NCBI GenBank assembly: GCA_016708125.1
Contig: JADJGF010000001.1
Coordinates: forward strand, 1,386,001-1,450,000
DNA: 64,000 nt
Direction of reading: 5' to 3'
DNA from: Ignavibacteriota bacterium
GTDB taxonomy: Bacteria; Bacteroidota; Ignavibacteria; Ignavibacteriales; Melioribacteraceae
This document shows, piece after piece, positions 1-10,697 of the stretch. Every line of letters begins with the position of its first letter. The stretch's first letter is position 1. Below the pieces are notes generated by a model that worked only from the letters and a program-made list of their open reading frames with translations, did not search any database and had not been told where the DNA came from. The position numbers and the translations under genes are program-made.

Positions 1-1473
1 ATTATTATAAACATTTTTGGCGTTTATTTGTTATTTCTAATTTATAGAGGTGGTTTACATTTATCGGGTTCGTTGTGGTCATTTATATTTCCAGTTACGG
101 TAATGTTTCAAGTTGGAAGAAAAATTGGTCGTATTTATATATTGGCATTCTTAACAATTGTAATATTATTATTCACCTTTGATCTTACTTTATTTCATTA
201 TTCTACGAATTTTAAACTTCGGTTTGTTGGTTCCTTTTTAGCGGTTTCAATTATCAGTTATTTCATTGAATTTATTAGAGAAAAGACACAGTTTGCCCTT
301 GAGACAACGAATAAGGAAATCAAAATATCATTCTCAAATTTAGAGCAAAAAGAAAAAGCGCTTACTGAAAGGGAAAAACATTATCGTACTTTATTTGAAG
401 CTTCAAACGATGCAATATTTTTAATGGACGGAAACACTTTTATTGATTGCAATCCAAGAACGTTAGAAATGTTCGGATGTAAACGAGAAGAAATTATTAA
501 TCAGCCTCCATATAATTTTTCTCCAAAGTTTCAACCTGATGGAGAATTATCGAAAACTAAGGCTATTTCAAAAATTGAAGCTGCTTTGGGCGGAAATTCA
601 CAAGTTTTTGAATGGACCCATTGCAAATTGAACAAAACTGAATTCTATGCAGAAGTAAGGTTAGATGCTGTTGAACTAAATAATAAAAAATTATTGTTAG
701 CAAGTGTGCGGGATATTACCGATAGAAAAATTGCTTCCGATAAATTAAAAATTGCTAAAGAGAATGCAGAAAAATCAGATCGTTTAAAATCAGATTTTCT
801 TGCACAAATGTCACACGAAATTAGAACACCAATTAATACAATTTTAAATTATACTTCATTGCTTCAAATGGAATTTGAAGATAACGTTAGTGAAGAAAAT
901 GCGGGAAGTTTTAAAGCCATTCAAAAATCAGCACAAAGATTAATTAGAACAATTGATTTAATTCTGAATATTTCCGATGTAGAAGCGGGAACTTATGAAC
1001 CGGTTTTTGAAAATATAGACATTCTTGCAAAAATTTTAGATCCGATTGTTGGGGAATTTCATCCGGCTTCGGCAAATAAAAAGTTATATCTAACTTTAAA
1101 ATATCCTCAAGACGAAAAATGTTGTATCTCATACATAGATAGTTATACTATTTATCAAGCAATTTCAAATTTAGTTGATAATGCAATAAAATATACCGAT
1201 TCCGGCGGAATTGAGATTGTTGTGGAAGAATTAGAAAAAAATTTTCTTATAAAAATTTCAGATACCGGTATTGGAATTAGTGATGAATATTTACCGCATC
1301 TCTTTGAAAAATTTAGTCAAGAAGAAAGCGGATACAGCAGAAAATATGAAGGTAATGGTTTAGGTTTGTCTTTAGTAAAAAAATACTGCGAAATAAATAA
1401 CATTATTATTTCTGTTGAGAGTAAAAAGGGATTAGGAACTACATTTATTCTTGATTTTAATAAAGTCTGTTAA
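1..1473 (+). CDS. PAS-domain sensor histidine kinase, 5' end outside window
   Basis: The reading frame is open from base 1, so the start lies upstream; the TTG at base 28 is only the first possible start inside the window. The visible part begins with hydrophobic segments (about codons 1-85), continues into a short charged helix, a PAS domain (about codons 117-235) and a HisKA/HATPase core. The phosphoacceptor His is codon 814-816 in the motif MSHEIRTP. The ATPase shows the N box LVDNAIKYT, the G1 box SDTGIGIS and the G2 box GNGLGLSLVKKY. It is therefore a membrane-bound sensor kinase whose input is unknown. Its core closely resembles those of the kinases at 2357 and 10694, so the three are paralogues. 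No response regulator follows directly; a HAD gene is convergent with it. Confidence 0.9.
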   Translation: MIINIFGVYLLFLIYRGGLHLSGSLWSFIFPVTVMFQVGRKIGRIYILAFLTIVILLFTFDLTLFHYSTNFKLRFVGSFLAVSIISYFIEFIREKTQFALETTNKEIKISFSNLEQKEKALTEREKHYRTLFEASNDAIFLMDGNTFIDCNPRTLEMFGCKREEIINQPPYNFSPKFQPDGELSKTKAISKIEAALGGNSQVFEWTHCKLNKTEFYAEVRLDAVELNNKKLLLASVRDITDRKIASDKLKIAKENAEKSDRLKSDFLAQMSHEIRTPINTILNYTSLLQMEFEDNVSEENAGSFKAIQKSAQRLIRTIDLILNISDVEAGTYEPVFENIDILAKILDPIVGEFHPASANKKLYLTLKYPQDEKCCISYIDSYTIYQAISNLVDNAIKYTDSGGIEIVVEELEKNFLIKISDTGIGISDEYLPHLFEKFSQEESGYSRKYEGNGLGLSLVKKYCEINNIIISVESKKGLGTTFILDFNKVC

Positions 1474-1512
1474 TTATTTTCTTGTGATTACAATTATAAT
1501 AACTTGCACTAT

Positions 1513-2169
1513 TCAATAATTTTGAAATGAAATATTTTCCAATAATTTTTCTAGGTTTTCAAATATTATTGTTCCGGTTTTTTTTAATATTTCTACATTT
1601 TGGTGCCCGTTAGCAATTAAAATACAATCGGCGCCAATTTCCTGCGAAACTTCAAAATCATGAATTGTATCTCCAATCATCAAAGTTTCACCGTGACCGT
1701 TTCCAATAATTTTCATTAAATTAATTCCGAGTTCCAACTTTCCGGCTGCGTAAATATTATCTAATCCAACAATATGTGAAAAATATTTCTTTAAGTTAAA
1801 TTTTTCTGTCATTTCAACTAATTTATCTTGTTTATATGCAGAAAGTAAAGACTGCTCAATTCCTAAACTTTTAATTTTTTCTATTGTTTCAATCAATCCA
1901 TCGTGAAGTGAACATTCATATTTTCTCTCTTCATATTCATCCATCCATTCTTTTCCCACAATTTCATAAGATTCCTTTTCAAAATCAAAACCGGCAGCTA
2001 TATAGTAATTTATAACAGGAATTGTAAAAATAGATTTATACTTTTCCACCGTTAATGTTGGAAGATTTTTTTTCCTAAATAAATTATTTCCAACATCTAC
2101 GCAAAGATTTAGATCATTTAAAATTGTTCCGTTCCAATCCCAAATTATATGTTTATATTTTTTTATCAT
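1513..2169 (-). CDS. HAD-family hydrolase, phosphoglycolate phosphatase-like
   Basis: A 218-residue protein with the HAD core. Motif I near residue 10 reads WDWNGT, so the nucleophilic Asp is present, but the second acidic residue of the usual DxD is Asn. Motif IV is clear as MIGDTIHDFEVS near residue 166, and a helical cap domain lies between the two. Family knowledge points to a cytoplasmic phosphatase acting on a small phosphorylated metabolite, with Gph-like proteins the nearest group I recognise; the substrate cannot be read from sequence. It is convergent with the kinase at 1-1473 and divergent from the kinase at 2357, so it appears monocistronic. The start is the ATG at 2169. Confidence 0.8.
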   Translation of the reverse strand: MIKKYKHIIWDWNGTILNDLNLCVDVGNNLFRKKNLPTLTVEKYKSIFTIPVINYYIAAGFDFEKESYEIVGKEWMDEYEERKYECSLHDGLIETIEKIKSLGIEQSLLSAYKQDKLVEMTEKFNLKKYFSHIVGLDNIYAAGKLELGINLMKIIGNGHGETLMIGDTIHDFEVSQEIGADCILIANGHQNVEILKKTGTIIFENLEKLLENISFQNY

Positions 2170-2356
2170 CTTGTTTTTTTTTGTTTAAAAATTACAGTTC
2201 AAAGTTAATCAATTTATCAATTTGATTTACGCATCTGTAAAAACTTTTTAAGCTTAAAATCAATTTGCTCTAATTAACAAATTTTCTTACTCGCCGATTA
2301 TTTAAAATGTTAGCTAAACAATTGTGCATTTTTCATTTTTTTAAAATTTAGAATTC

Positions 2357-4966
2357 TTGAATATTATAATTAAAATATTAGATAAACTTTTTAATTGGGG
2401 AACAATTACTTTTTACGATAAAGATTCAGATAGAAATAATGAGCTTAGTGTTCGACTTAACCCAATAAAATTAAGCTTTCCAGCAGTATTAGAAAAAGAA
2501 TATTTAAACTACTTCCATAAAAATGCCGAATTACAAATTAAAATTTCTTCAATTATAGGTTCCGTTTTCTTCATTGCTTTTTTCCCTTTTGATTTGTATT
2601 TGGTTCCGCAATTATTCAATGAATTTTTTACGCTTCGGCTGGTTGTTTCAATATTTATTGTTGGAATTGCATTTACAGCAAGCAATCTAAAAAATTCAAC
2701 TCTTGCGCAAATTCTTTTAAGTACAGCATCAATTATAGTTGGCGCTGTTGATATTTCATTTATTGTAATCGCATTTCCAAAACTCAACGATTCATATTAT
2801 GTTGGCATAATACTAATTTATTTTTGGAGTTACGTTTTTTTAAAACTCAAATATTTTTGGGCAGCAGTTGCTGGTTTTTCAATATTTTTTATTTACGAAA
2901 TTGTTATAAACTTTATCATAAATCTTGAGCCGCAAATTTATTTTATAAGCACATTTTATTTGTTTGCGGCAAATATTGCCGGAATTGGAATTGCATATGC
3001 ATTAGAATATTATTCGCGACGTGAATACTTTCAACAATTAATGATTAAAAATACTCATGAATTGAATTTTGATTTAAGTGAAAAAATTAGCGAAAGTAAA
3101 AAAGTAATATATCAAGCGCAAGAAAAATTAATGCTGCAAAGTAAAGCAATTGAATCTGCCGCAAACAGTATTTTGATTATAAATAGAGCTGGAAATATTA
3201 TTTTTTGTAATTCTGCAACTTCCGATGTAACCGGTTTTCACCACGACGAAATAATTGGAAAAAATCCGAGAATTCTTAAATCCGGAAAACACGATGATTT
3301 GTTTTATAGAAACATGTGGAATACGGTTTTAAGCGGCAAAGTTTGGTCTGGTGAAATTATAAACAAAAAGAAAAATGGTGAATTTTATTACGAAGAAATG
3401 GTGATAACTCCGGTAAACGGAAACGGTTCAAATAAAACAACTCACTTTATAGCAATAAAACAAGATATAACATTGCGAAAAAATATGGAGAAAGATTTGT
3501 TTGAAAGTGAGAAACGGTTCAGAGGATTATTTGAAAATGCAACCTTGGGTCTTTATAGAACCACAGAAAGTGGAAAAGTTTTAATGATGAACAATGCATT
3601 ATTTAAAATGCTTGGATATAGTTCAATTGAAGAAATGCAAAATGCAGATTTAAATTCAAACGGTTATGTAAATCCCAAAAGAAGAAAAGAGTTTATTGAA
3701 AATGTAAAATCTAACGGAATTATAATTGGATTTGAATCTGAGTGGCTTAAAAAAAATGGATCAAAAATATATATTTCAGAAAGTGCAAGAAAGGATTTTG
3801 ACGAAAACGGAAATCTATTTTTTGAAGGAACTGTAGAAGATATTACAAAAAGAAAATTAGCGGAATTGGAATTGCAACAATCGAAAGAATTGCTTCAAAA
3901 AGTTTTTGATAATGTGTATAATGCAATTTTTATTCATGATGTTGATGGAAAAGTTTTGAACGTAAACAACAAGGTTTTAAGTCTATACGGGGTCTCTTTA
4001 TCACAAGCGTTGGAATTAAGTATTCCGGATTTTTCAGATATCAATAATCCATTTGAAAAAGTTAAAGAAATGTGGAGTAATGTTATAAAGGGAGAAAAAT
4101 TCTTGTTTGAATGGAAGGCAAAAAGACCTTTTGAAAATTTTACTTTTGATGTTGAAGTGTTTCTCTCAAAAATTTCAATAAATCAAAATGATTATATTCT
4201 TGCAAATGTTAGAGATATAACAAATCAGAAAAATTCTGAAATTGCGCTGATTTTAGCTAAGGAAAAAGCCGAAAAATCAGAGAAAATTAAATCCGATTTT
4301 CTTGCCGGAATGTCTCACGAAATCAGAACTCCAATAAATACTATTCTAAACTTCATTTCTCTTATTAAATCTGATTTGGGCGAAAACGTAAACGAAGACA
4401 TCGTCTCTTCTTTTGAAATGATAGACAGCGGAAGCAGAAGATTAATTAGAACAATAGATTCAATAATTAATATGTCGCAATTACAAGCCGGGTCTTATGA
4501 TTTGAAAATTGAATTAATTTCTCTTGAGGAAATTATCAAACCTCTTTATCAAGAGTTTACACATGTTGCAGAGTTGAAAAATTTAAATTTCGAGTTAATT
4601 TTAAATTCGGAAAACACAAAAGTTTACGCCGATTCATACACTTTAACTCAACTTTTCATAAATCTGATTGATAATTCTATAAAATATACGAAAAAAGGAA
4701 AAATACAAATTACAATTTATGATGAAGGTGAATACGTAACTACAAAAATTTCCGATACGGGAATCGGCATTTCTGAGGAATTTTTACCAACACTTTTTGA
4801 ACCTTTTTTTCAGGAAGAAATGGGTTATACCAGAACTTTTGAAGGAAACGGATTGGGTCTTGCTTTGGTAAAAAAATATTTGGAATTGAATAACGGAATA
4901 ATTTCCGTTGAAAGTAAAAAAGGTGTTGGAAGTACGTTTATCGTAAAACTGGCACGGGCAAAATAA
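2357..4966 (+). CDS. multi-PAS membrane sensor histidine kinase
   Basis: An 869-residue kinase. Residues about 60-220 hold roughly six membrane segments, followed by a short coiled coil, three PAS domains (about 262-378, 385-500 and 508-630), a HisKA domain with the phosphoacceptor His654 (MSHEIRTP), and a HATPase domain with LIDNSIKYT, SDTGIGIS and [12 protein letters not shown]. The second PAS domain is nearly identical to one in the hybrid kinase at 10694, including the stretch [12 protein letters not shown]. The proposed start is TTG at 2357 with no clear Shine-Dalgarno; no ATG occurs in frame before the membrane domain, so TTG is the best choice. The signal sensed is unknown. There is no receiver domain in the protein; the REC domain at 10694 is a possible partner. 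Confidence 0.88.
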   Translation: MNIIIKILDKLFNWGTITFYDKDSDRNNELSVRLNPIKLSFPAVLEKEYLNYFHKNAELQIKISSIIGSVFFIAFFPFDLYLVPQLFNEFFTLRLVVSIFIVGIAFTASNLKNSTLAQILLSTASIIVGAVDISFIVIAFPKLNDSYYVGIILIYFWSYVFLKLKYFWAAVAGFSIFFIYEIVINFIINLEPQIYFISTFYLFAANIAGIGIAYALEYYSRREYFQQLMIKNTHELNFDLSEKISESKKVIYQAQEKLMLQSKAIESAANSILIINRAGNIIFCNSATSDVTGFHHDEIIGKNPRILKSGKHDDLFYRNMWNTVLSGKVWSGEIINKKKNGEFYYEEMVITPVNGNGSNKTTHFIAIKQDITLRKNMEKDLFESEKRFRGLFENATLGLYRTTESGKVLMMNNALFKMLGYSSIEEMQNADLNSNGYVNPKRRKEFIENVKSNGIIIGFESEWLKKNGSKIYISESARKDFDENGNLFFEGTVEDITKRKLAELELQQSKELLQKVFDNVYNAIFIHDVDGKVLNVNNKVLSLYGVSLSQALELSIPDFSDINNPFEKVKEMWSNVIKGEKFLFEWKAKRPFENFTFDVEVFLSKISINQNDYILANVRDITNQKNSEIALILAKEKAEKSEKIKSDFLAGMSHEIRTPINTILNFISLIKSDLGENVNEDIVSSFEMIDSGSRRLIRTIDSIINMSQLQAGSYDLKIELISLEEIIKPLYQEFTHVAELKNLNFELILNSENTKVYADSYTLTQLFINLIDNSIKYTKKGKIQITIYDEGEYVTTKISDTGIGISEEFLPTLFEPFFQEEMGYTRTFEGNGLGLALVKKYLELNNGIISVESKKGVGSTFIVKLARAK

Positions 4967-5034
4967 AACTTTTCTAATCTGACTTTTCTTAACAAAATTC
5001 TATTTTTCAATTTTCTATTAATTCTTTCGATAGT

Positions 5035-5056
5035 CGGGTATTATTTAAATTACTCG
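5035..5056. promoter_or_regulatory. imperfect dyad upstream of the TolC/PhnD-like operon
   Basis: The 22-base element CGGGTATTATTTAAATTACTCG has arms CGGGTA and TACTCG around an AT-rich centre and ends 8 bases before the ATG of the operon's first gene. Its form resembles the GGGTAT...ATACCC dyad at 52876-52895. It could be an operator or chance similarity. Confidence 0.3.
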
Positions 5057-5064
5057 GAAAAGCT

Positions 5065-6462
5065 ATGAAAAGGGTTATCAATAAATTAAAAGTTACCGTT
5101 CTGTTTGTTTTAGTTTTTGTAGGTTGTTTAACTGCTCAAGAAAATATTTTTGATAAAGAATTAGATTTAGAAACTTGCATTTCTCACGCATTAAAAAATC
5201 ATCCTATGAATTCTGTAAACAAAAATTCAATCGGAATTTCTGAATCTCAACTTAACCAAGCAAACTCGGCATACTTTCCGCAAATAAATTTAACGGCTTC
5301 AATTTCCACAATGGATGAATCTCCCAATTTTATTTTTCCAGCATCAACTTTTGATATTCCTTTAGAAATTCCCGGTTTAGAATTTGGCGGAATTGAAATT
5401 CCCGAACAAAACATTAAACTGTTTGATAAAACAATGATTATGGGTTCTCTTGATTTGGTATATCCGCTTTATACCGGCGGATATGTTTCTTCGTTAATAG
5501 GACAAGCGGAAAGTGCTTTGCTGCTTGCTCAAGAAGAAGCAAGAAAAAATGAGCTTCAAATAATTTCCGATGTTAAGAAAAGATTTTATGCGGTTTACCT
5601 CCTTCAGCAGTTAACTGAAATTGGTGAAGAATCTTTAGCCAGATTAGAAACTACTTTAGAATTAACCGAAAATTTATATTTGAATGGTTCCGGCACAGTA
5701 TCAAAAACAGACTTTCTTAAAAATAAAATTTTAGTTGATAATGTTAGATCAATAAATTTTTCCTTTAAACACAATTTGGAACTGGCAAAATCTGCGCTGT
5801 TAAATTCAATGGGAGAAAATTTAAAATATAATGTTTCCGTTACAAAAGATTCACTTCAAAATAAAAATATGATTTTAGATTTTGATGAATTGTTAAGTAC
5901 GGCATATCAAAATAATCCAACTTGGAAAACTTTGGAAATTGCACAATTAATTTTTGAGAATAAAGTTGATGAAGCTTACAGCGGACATTTGCCAAAAGTT
6001 GGTTTAATGGGTTCGTTAAGTGTAATAGAAAATTCATATAAATACGGATTGGTTAGCAACAGAAATAAATTTAATTGGACGGTTGGAGTTGGAGTTCAGC
6101 TTCCTATCTTCAATGGATTTAGAACTTCTTCCGAAGTTGATGAAGCAAATTATAAATTGGAAAAAATAAAGAGTCAAAAAAAATTATTGGAAAACGGTTT
6201 GGAAATTTTGGTTAAGAAAAATTTAGTTGAATTTACATCGGCTTCGGATCAATTATTATCATTAAAATCTGCAATGATTTCTGCAACGGAAAATTGTGAA
6301 TTAAATGATAGAGCTTATCAAAGTGAACTTGTGGAATTAAAAGATTTATTAGAAGCGCAGTTGTTTGAAGCAATAATGAAAGTGCAATTTTATAAAGCTC
6401 AATTTACATATTATGAATCTTTGGCAGAATTAGAGTTTACAATTGGAAAAAATATAAATTAA
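5065..6462 (+). CDS. TolC-family outer membrane protein
   Basis: A 465-residue protein with a Sec signal peptide (about residues 1-24, ending LTAQ) and the TolC-family architecture: two repeats of long alpha-helical heptad regions with short beta segments (for example LDLVYPLYTGG near residue 130 and VGVQLPIFNGF near 345). TolC proteins form trimeric outer-membrane exit ducts for efflux pumps or type I secretion. Here no pump or membrane fusion protein is adjacent. Instead it opens a tight run of three periplasmic binding proteins and two kinases, starting 5 bases before the first of them. A role in export or in sensing-linked efflux is inference; only the family is secure. Confidence 0.85.
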   Translation: MKRVINKLKVTVLFVLVFVGCLTAQENIFDKELDLETCISHALKNHPMNSVNKNSIGISESQLNQANSAYFPQINLTASISTMDESPNFIFPASTFDIPLEIPGLEFGGIEIPEQNIKLFDKTMIMGSLDLVYPLYTGGYVSSLIGQAESALLLAQEEARKNELQIISDVKKRFYAVYLLQQLTEIGEESLARLETTLELTENLYLNGSGTVSKTDFLKNKILVDNVRSINFSFKHNLELAKSALLNSMGENLKYNVSVTKDSLQNKNMILDFDELLSTAYQNNPTWKTLEIAQLIFENKVDEAYSGHLPKVGLMGSLSVIENSYKYGLVSNRNKFNWTVGVGVQLPIFNGFRTSSEVDEANYKLEKIKSQKKLLENGLEILVKKNLVEFTSASDQLLSLKSAMISATENCELNDRAYQSELVELKDLLEAQLFEAIMKVQFYKAQFTYYESLAELEFTIGKNIN

Positions 6463-6467
6463 TTCTT

Positions 6468-7373
6468 ATGGAAAATTCAATATTGAAACTTTTGATTGCT
6501 TTTTTACTTTTTGCAGAAATAATTTTTTCTCAGCCTAAAAAAGAAAATAAAAATTTTAAACCAATTTTCGTGGGTTTTTCAATTTCACTTTTTAATGATG
6601 TTGATATAAGAGATGCAGAAGCAGCAATAAAAATGTGGGGAAATGAATTATTAAAAAACATGCATTCAACAATTACACCGGAAACTCAAATTTTTGAAAA
6701 TAGTGCTGATCTGGTTTCTGCAATTAATAAAAATCAAGTTGATTTAATTGCTTTGCCAACACTTGATTTTTTAGAAATTAGAAACAAGGCTAATATTGAA
6801 CCAAATTTAATTACTTCTATAAACGGAAAACATGGTTACGATTTTATAGTAGTTGTAAGAAAAGATAAAAATATTAAGAAACTTCAAGATTTGAAAAATG
6901 CCATAGTAAATATCCCAACTAAAATAACCGGCAATTTAACAAAAATGTGGCTTACGGTTTTTCTACATGAAAAGAAAATTAACATTGATAATTTTTTTAA
7001 AGAAATAAAAGAATATGATAAACCATCGCAAGCTTTGCTACCGGTGTTTTTCAATCAAGCGGATGTTTGCGTAATTCCATCAATGTCATATAACACAATG
7101 CTGGAACTGAATCCACAGCTAAAAAAAGAACTTGTGATAATTGAAACAAGTCCCATTTTAGTAAATGGATTAATGTGTTTGAATAAAAGTATTGAACCGG
7201 ATTTGAAAAAATCTCTGCTCCAAGCAGCCTCAAAACTTGGGAAAACTCCATCCGGAAAACAAATTTTAAATTTATTTAAATCTGAAGACGTAATAATTTT
7301 TGAAGAAAAGCATATTAAAGAAATTCAAATATTAAATGAAAAATATTCTAAAATAATAAAGGCGAAAAAGTAA
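6468..7373 (+). CDS. PhnD-like periplasmic binding protein 1
   Basis: A 301-residue secreted protein of the phosphate/phosphonate-binding-like family (PhnD/PF12974 type). The signal peptide spans about residues 1-22. Diagnostic features are the N-terminal phrase DVDIRDAEAAIKMW, which in this family lies in the first lobe, a hinge region around GHKYDF-like residues, and the second-lobe motif LPVFFNQADVCVIPS. Two homologues follow directly. In Ignavibacteria and other groups such proteins often feed sensor kinases rather than ABC importers, and here no permease or ATPase is present, so a sensory role is inferred. The ligand is unknown; phosphonate binding should not be assumed from the family name. 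Confidence 0.8.
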   Translation: MENSILKLLIAFLLFAEIIFSQPKKENKNFKPIFVGFSISLFNDVDIRDAEAAIKMWGNELLKNMHSTITPETQIFENSADLVSAINKNQVDLIALPTLDFLEIRNKANIEPNLITSINGKHGYDFIVVVRKDKNIKKLQDLKNAIVNIPTKITGNLTKMWLTVFLHEKKINIDNFFKEIKEYDKPSQALLPVFFNQADVCVIPSMSYNTMLELNPQLKKELVIIETSPILVNGLMCLNKSIEPDLKKSLLQAASKLGKTPSGKQILNLFKSEDVIIFEEKHIKEIQILNEKYSKIIKAKK

Positions 7374-7397
7374 TTTATAATAGTATGATTTAGTTTT

Positions 7398-8306
7398 ATG
7401 GAAAAATTTTTTTCTAAAAATATTTTAGCAATAACCTTAACGTTTTTCATAAATAATAGTTTACTTTTTACACAGGTTGTTGAATTAAAACCCGAATCAA
7501 ATATGGGGATTACAAAGGAAATGTTTTCCGATGTTAATATTAGAGATGCAAAAGCAATAATAGAAATTTGGACCAAAATGATTCACGAAAAAATTTCAAA
7601 TGATGTAAAGACAACTACGTTCATTTATGATGATATTCAAAAATTAATCAAAGATATTAATGACGAAAAAGTTGACTATGTTTTTCTAAATGTTCCCCAA
7701 TATTTAAAATATAAATCGTCTCTAAAACTAAAACCTTACTATGGAACTTTGGTTAATAAGAAAAAATATTTCGACCTTTACTTAATAATTGGGATAGATA
7801 AAAACATTAAAAGTTTTAGTGAATTAAAAAATTCCACAATTGCAATCCAATGTGGAAGATTTGAAACGATGGGGAATTTATTCCTTGATTATTTATGCTT
7901 GAAAAATGGTGTGCAAGAAAAAGAAAAATTCTTTAAGAAAATTCTGTATGAAGATAATGCATCAAAAACAATTTTAGGTACATTTTTTGGAAAAACCGAT
8001 GCGTGCATAGTTACAAGCAGCACTTTTGAGATTACGTCCGAAATGAATCCACAAGTGAAAAATTCACTAAGAATTTTAAATAAAAAAGAAAATTTAACCA
8101 ATGATCTATTTTGTTTCCGAAATAATCTGCCCGAAAACGAAAAGGAAAAAGCGGTTGGTTTTGGAAATCAAGTAGATGCAGATCCAAAAACTTCTCAAGT
8201 TTACAAAATATTTAAAATTGATGGATCATATCTAATAAATAAGTCTGATCTTGCGCCAACCGTAGAACTTTGGGAAAGTTACAATAATCTAAAAAATAAA
8301 AAGTAA
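7398..8306 (+). CDS. PhnD-like periplasmic binding protein 2
   Basis: A 302-residue paralogue of the preceding protein, separated from it by 24 bases. It has a signal peptide of about 25 residues (ending LLFTQ), the lobe-1 signature DVNIRDAKAIIEIW and the lobe-2 signature TFFGKTDACIVTSS followed by EMNPQVKNSL. The three paralogues differ substantially outside these motifs, which suggests different ligands or binding partners after duplication. The stop is one base before the start of the third copy. Confidence 0.8.
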   Translation: MEKFFSKNILAITLTFFINNSLLFTQVVELKPESNMGITKEMFSDVNIRDAKAIIEIWTKMIHEKISNDVKTTTFIYDDIQKLIKDINDEKVDYVFLNVPQYLKYKSSLKLKPYYGTLVNKKKYFDLYLIIGIDKNIKSFSELKNSTIAIQCGRFETMGNLFLDYLCLKNGVQEKEKFFKKILYEDNASKTILGTFFGKTDACIVTSSTFEITSEMNPQVKNSLRILNKKENLTNDLFCFRNNLPENEKEKAVGFGNQVDADPKTSQVYKIFKIDGSYLINKSDLAPTVELWESYNNLKNKK

Positions 8307-8307
8307 G

Positions 8308-9219
8308 ATGAACAATTTTTTCAAAATATTACAAAATAGATTTCTTTTATTGTTTTTTATATCAATTATTCCTCTGAAGGATAGCTTAACTCAATTAAAG
8401 AAACATTATACTTTGGGAATGTCTAAAGAATTGCTGGAAGGTGTAAATGTTAAGGATGCACGTGCTGTTTTAGAAATTTGGACAGAAATGTTGAGACAAA
8501 ATTTTAAAGACGTTGAAAAAATTGATGTAATGCTGTTTAGCAAATCTTCTGATTTGGTTGATGCAATTGCGAAAAAAGATGTAGATATTATTTATACAAG
8601 CAGCGTGGTTTTTAAAGCAAATAATTTGGACGAAAAATATGGATTGGAGCCTCTTGTAATTTTAAATACCGGTAGCAACAAAAATTTTGATTTATATTTA
8701 TTTACTAACTCTAAAAATAAATTTACAAATTTTAAAAACTTTAAAGACAAAATCATAATGGTTCAGGGTGGAAAATTCAAAGTAATTAATGAACTTTGGC
8801 TTGATTTGTTATGTTTGCAAAACGGAGAAATGGATAAATATAAGTTTTTCAAAAAGGTTGAGTTTACTGAAAAACCAATGCAGGGTGTCCTACCTGTTTT
8901 TTTTGGTAAAGCGGATGTTTGTGTTATTAGCAGTGGTTCTTATGCTTCTATTCAAGAAATGAATCCGCAGATTTCCAAATCGTTAACAAAAATTTACGAA
9001 AGGAAAAACTTAGTTAATGAAATGATTTGTCTTCCAAAAGATTTCTCTAAATCAGAAAAAGAAATAATTCTTAATGCTTCAATAAACTACGAGAAATTAC
9101 CAAACATAAATCAGTTAGGAAAAATTCTTAAATCGCTTGGCTCATATACTTACAGCGATTCTGCATTTGCCGGAATAAATAATCTTTTTAATGATTATCA
9201 AAAATTGAAAGGTAAATGA
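8308..9219 (+). CDS. PhnD-like periplasmic binding protein 3
   Basis: A 303-residue third copy with a signal peptide (about residues 1-29), lobe-1 signature [14 protein letters not shown] and lobe-2 signature [16 protein letters not shown]. Its stop codon overlaps the start of the HAMP kinase by four bases (ATGA), so translation of binding protein and kinase is probably coupled. This coupling is the best sequence evidence that the binding proteins serve as input to the kinase. Family membership is well supported; function is inference. Confidence 0.82.
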   Translation: MNNFFKILQNRFLLLFFISIIPLKDSLTQLKKHYTLGMSKELLEGVNVKDARAVLEIWTEMLRQNFKDVEKIDVMLFSKSSDLVDAIAKKDVDIIYTSSVVFKANNLDEKYGLEPLVILNTGSNKNFDLYLFTNSKNKFTNFKNFKDKIIMVQGGKFKVINELWLDLLCLQNGEMDKYKFFKKVEFTEKPMQGVLPVFFGKADVCVISSGSYASIQEMNPQISKSLTKIYERKNLVNEMICLPKDFSKSEKEIILNASINYEKLPNINQLGKILKSLGSYTYSDSAFAGINNLFNDYQKLKGK

Positions 9220-10697
9220 AAACAAGAAAAACCATATTTTTTAGAATTGCTCTTCTTTCTTGGTTACTAATTATTGTAACTCTTGCAATTTTTATTTTCT
9301 CTACAATTCCGTTTCAAAAGCAAATGCTAATTGAACGAATGAATTCCGAAGCGCGCGATATTGCTTCTTCGATTAGTCAAGTTACAGCTACGGCTATTAT
9401 TTCAGAGGATTACAGTTTTGCTTTGGAACATTGTTTAAATGTTGTACAAGAAAGTAAATCAATTAAGTTTACGATAATTACAAAGAGAGATGGCTTTTCT
9501 CTCATAATTCTTGATAACGGCTGGAGTCTTGATACTTTAAACGGAAAATGGATTGAGCAGAATGTAGATAGCTTAAAAGGATTATTTATTTTTGAACCGT
9601 TAATAAATGAAGAAATATTTTATTACAAATATCCGTTTAGTTATTCGGGAATTGATTGGGGCTGGATACATATTGGTTTGAGTTTAAAAAACTATAATGA
9701 TGGAATCAAACAAATTTATTTAAGAACTTTAACTTCGTCTATTGTGTCTATTTTAATTGGTTTAATTGCTTCTATTTTAATTGCGCGAAAAATTAGTAAA
9801 CCGATTCATCATCTTAATGAAGTTACAAAAAAAGTTACGCAAGGAAATTTATCCGTTCGTTCTGAAATAAAATCCGGCGATGAACTTGAGGGTCTTTCCG
9901 AATCCTTTAACACAATGACGGAAGCTTTGGGCGAGGCGCAAATCAATTTGGAAAAAAAGGTTCTTGAACGAACAGCGGAGCTTGCAGAATCCAACACTGC
10001 ACTTGAAAAAGAAATCTCCGTAAGAAAAAAGGGGGAGCAGCTTTTACAATCTTCACTAAGCGAAAAAGAAGTTTTGCTTAAAGAAATTCATCACAGAGTA
10101 AAAAATAATTTGCAGATTATTTCCAGCCTGCTTTATCTTCAAAGTAAAAAATTTAACAATGAAGAAATTCAAAATATATTTAAAGACAGTCAAACCCGCG
10201 TAAAATCAATGTCGTTGGTTCACGAAAAGCTTTATCAATCAAAAACCCTTTCCCACATTGACTTTCGGGAATATATTCAAAACTTAACAAATTATATTTT
10301 CAATTCTTATAAAAACAATGCGCATATAAGAACTGTTGTGGATTCTGAAGATGTTAAGTTAAATATTGATACGGCTATTCCCTGCGGATTAATTATTAAC
10401 GAGGTTGTATCAAACTCAATGAAATATGCTTTTCCGGAAAATCACAATATTGAAAAACCAAAAATATGCGTTGTGCTTAAAAAACTTGATGAGTTGAAAT
10501 ATAATTTAATAATATCCGATAATGGAATTGGGCTGCCTGCTGATTTTGAAAAACGCACTTCAAAATCGTTGGGCTTTCAACTTATAAATAGTTTGGTAAA
10601 TCAAATTGAAGGTTCAATTCAGATAAATAACAAAGTGGGAACCGAATATGTTATTAATTTTATTGATAGAAATAAAGTAAGAACAAAAGAAACATGA
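9216..10697 (+). CDS. HAMP / HisKA_2 sensor histidine kinase
   Basis: A 493-residue kinase: TM1 (about 8-30), an extracytoplasmic sensor region (about 31-160), TM2 (about 168-190), a HAMP domain (about 190-240, ending [14 protein letters not shown]), a coiled coil, then a HisKA_2-type dimerisation domain with the motif [11 protein letters not shown] (His292/293) and a HATPase with [14 protein letters not shown] and SDNGIGLP. The periplasmic region could receive a signal from the PhnD-like proteins, with which it is translationally coupled. It overlaps the next gene, which carries a receiver domain, by four bases (ATGA), so phosphotransfer to that receiver is likely. Confidence 0.9.
   Translation: MKTRKTIFFRIALLSWLLIIVTLAIFIFSTIPFQKQMLIERMNSEARDIASSISQVTATAIISEDYSFALEHCLNVVQESKSIKFTIITKRDGFSLIILDNGWSLDTLNGKWIEQNVDSLKGLFIFEPLINEEIFYYKYPFSYSGIDWGWIHIGLSLKNYNDGIKQIYLRTLTSSIVSILIGLIASILIARKISKPIHHLNEVTKKVTQGNLSVRSEIKSGDELEGLSESFNTMTEALGEAQINLEKKVLERTAELAESNTALEKEISVRKKGEQLLQSSLSEKEVLLKEIHHRVKNNLQIISSLLYLQSKKFNNEEIQNIFKDSQTRVKSMSLVHEKLYQSKTLSHIDFREYIQNLTNYIFNSYKNNAHIRTVVDSEDVKLNIDTAIPCGLIINEVVSNSMKYAFPENHNIEKPKICVVLKKLDELKYNLIISDNGIGLPADFEKRTSKSLGFQLINSLVNQIEGSIQINNKVGTEYVINFIDRNKVRTKET

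Noticed and set aside
6468..9219. Phosphonate ABC importer interpretation of the PhnD-like genes
   Set aside because: No permease, ATPase or C-P lyase genes are nearby, and the genes are coupled to kinases.
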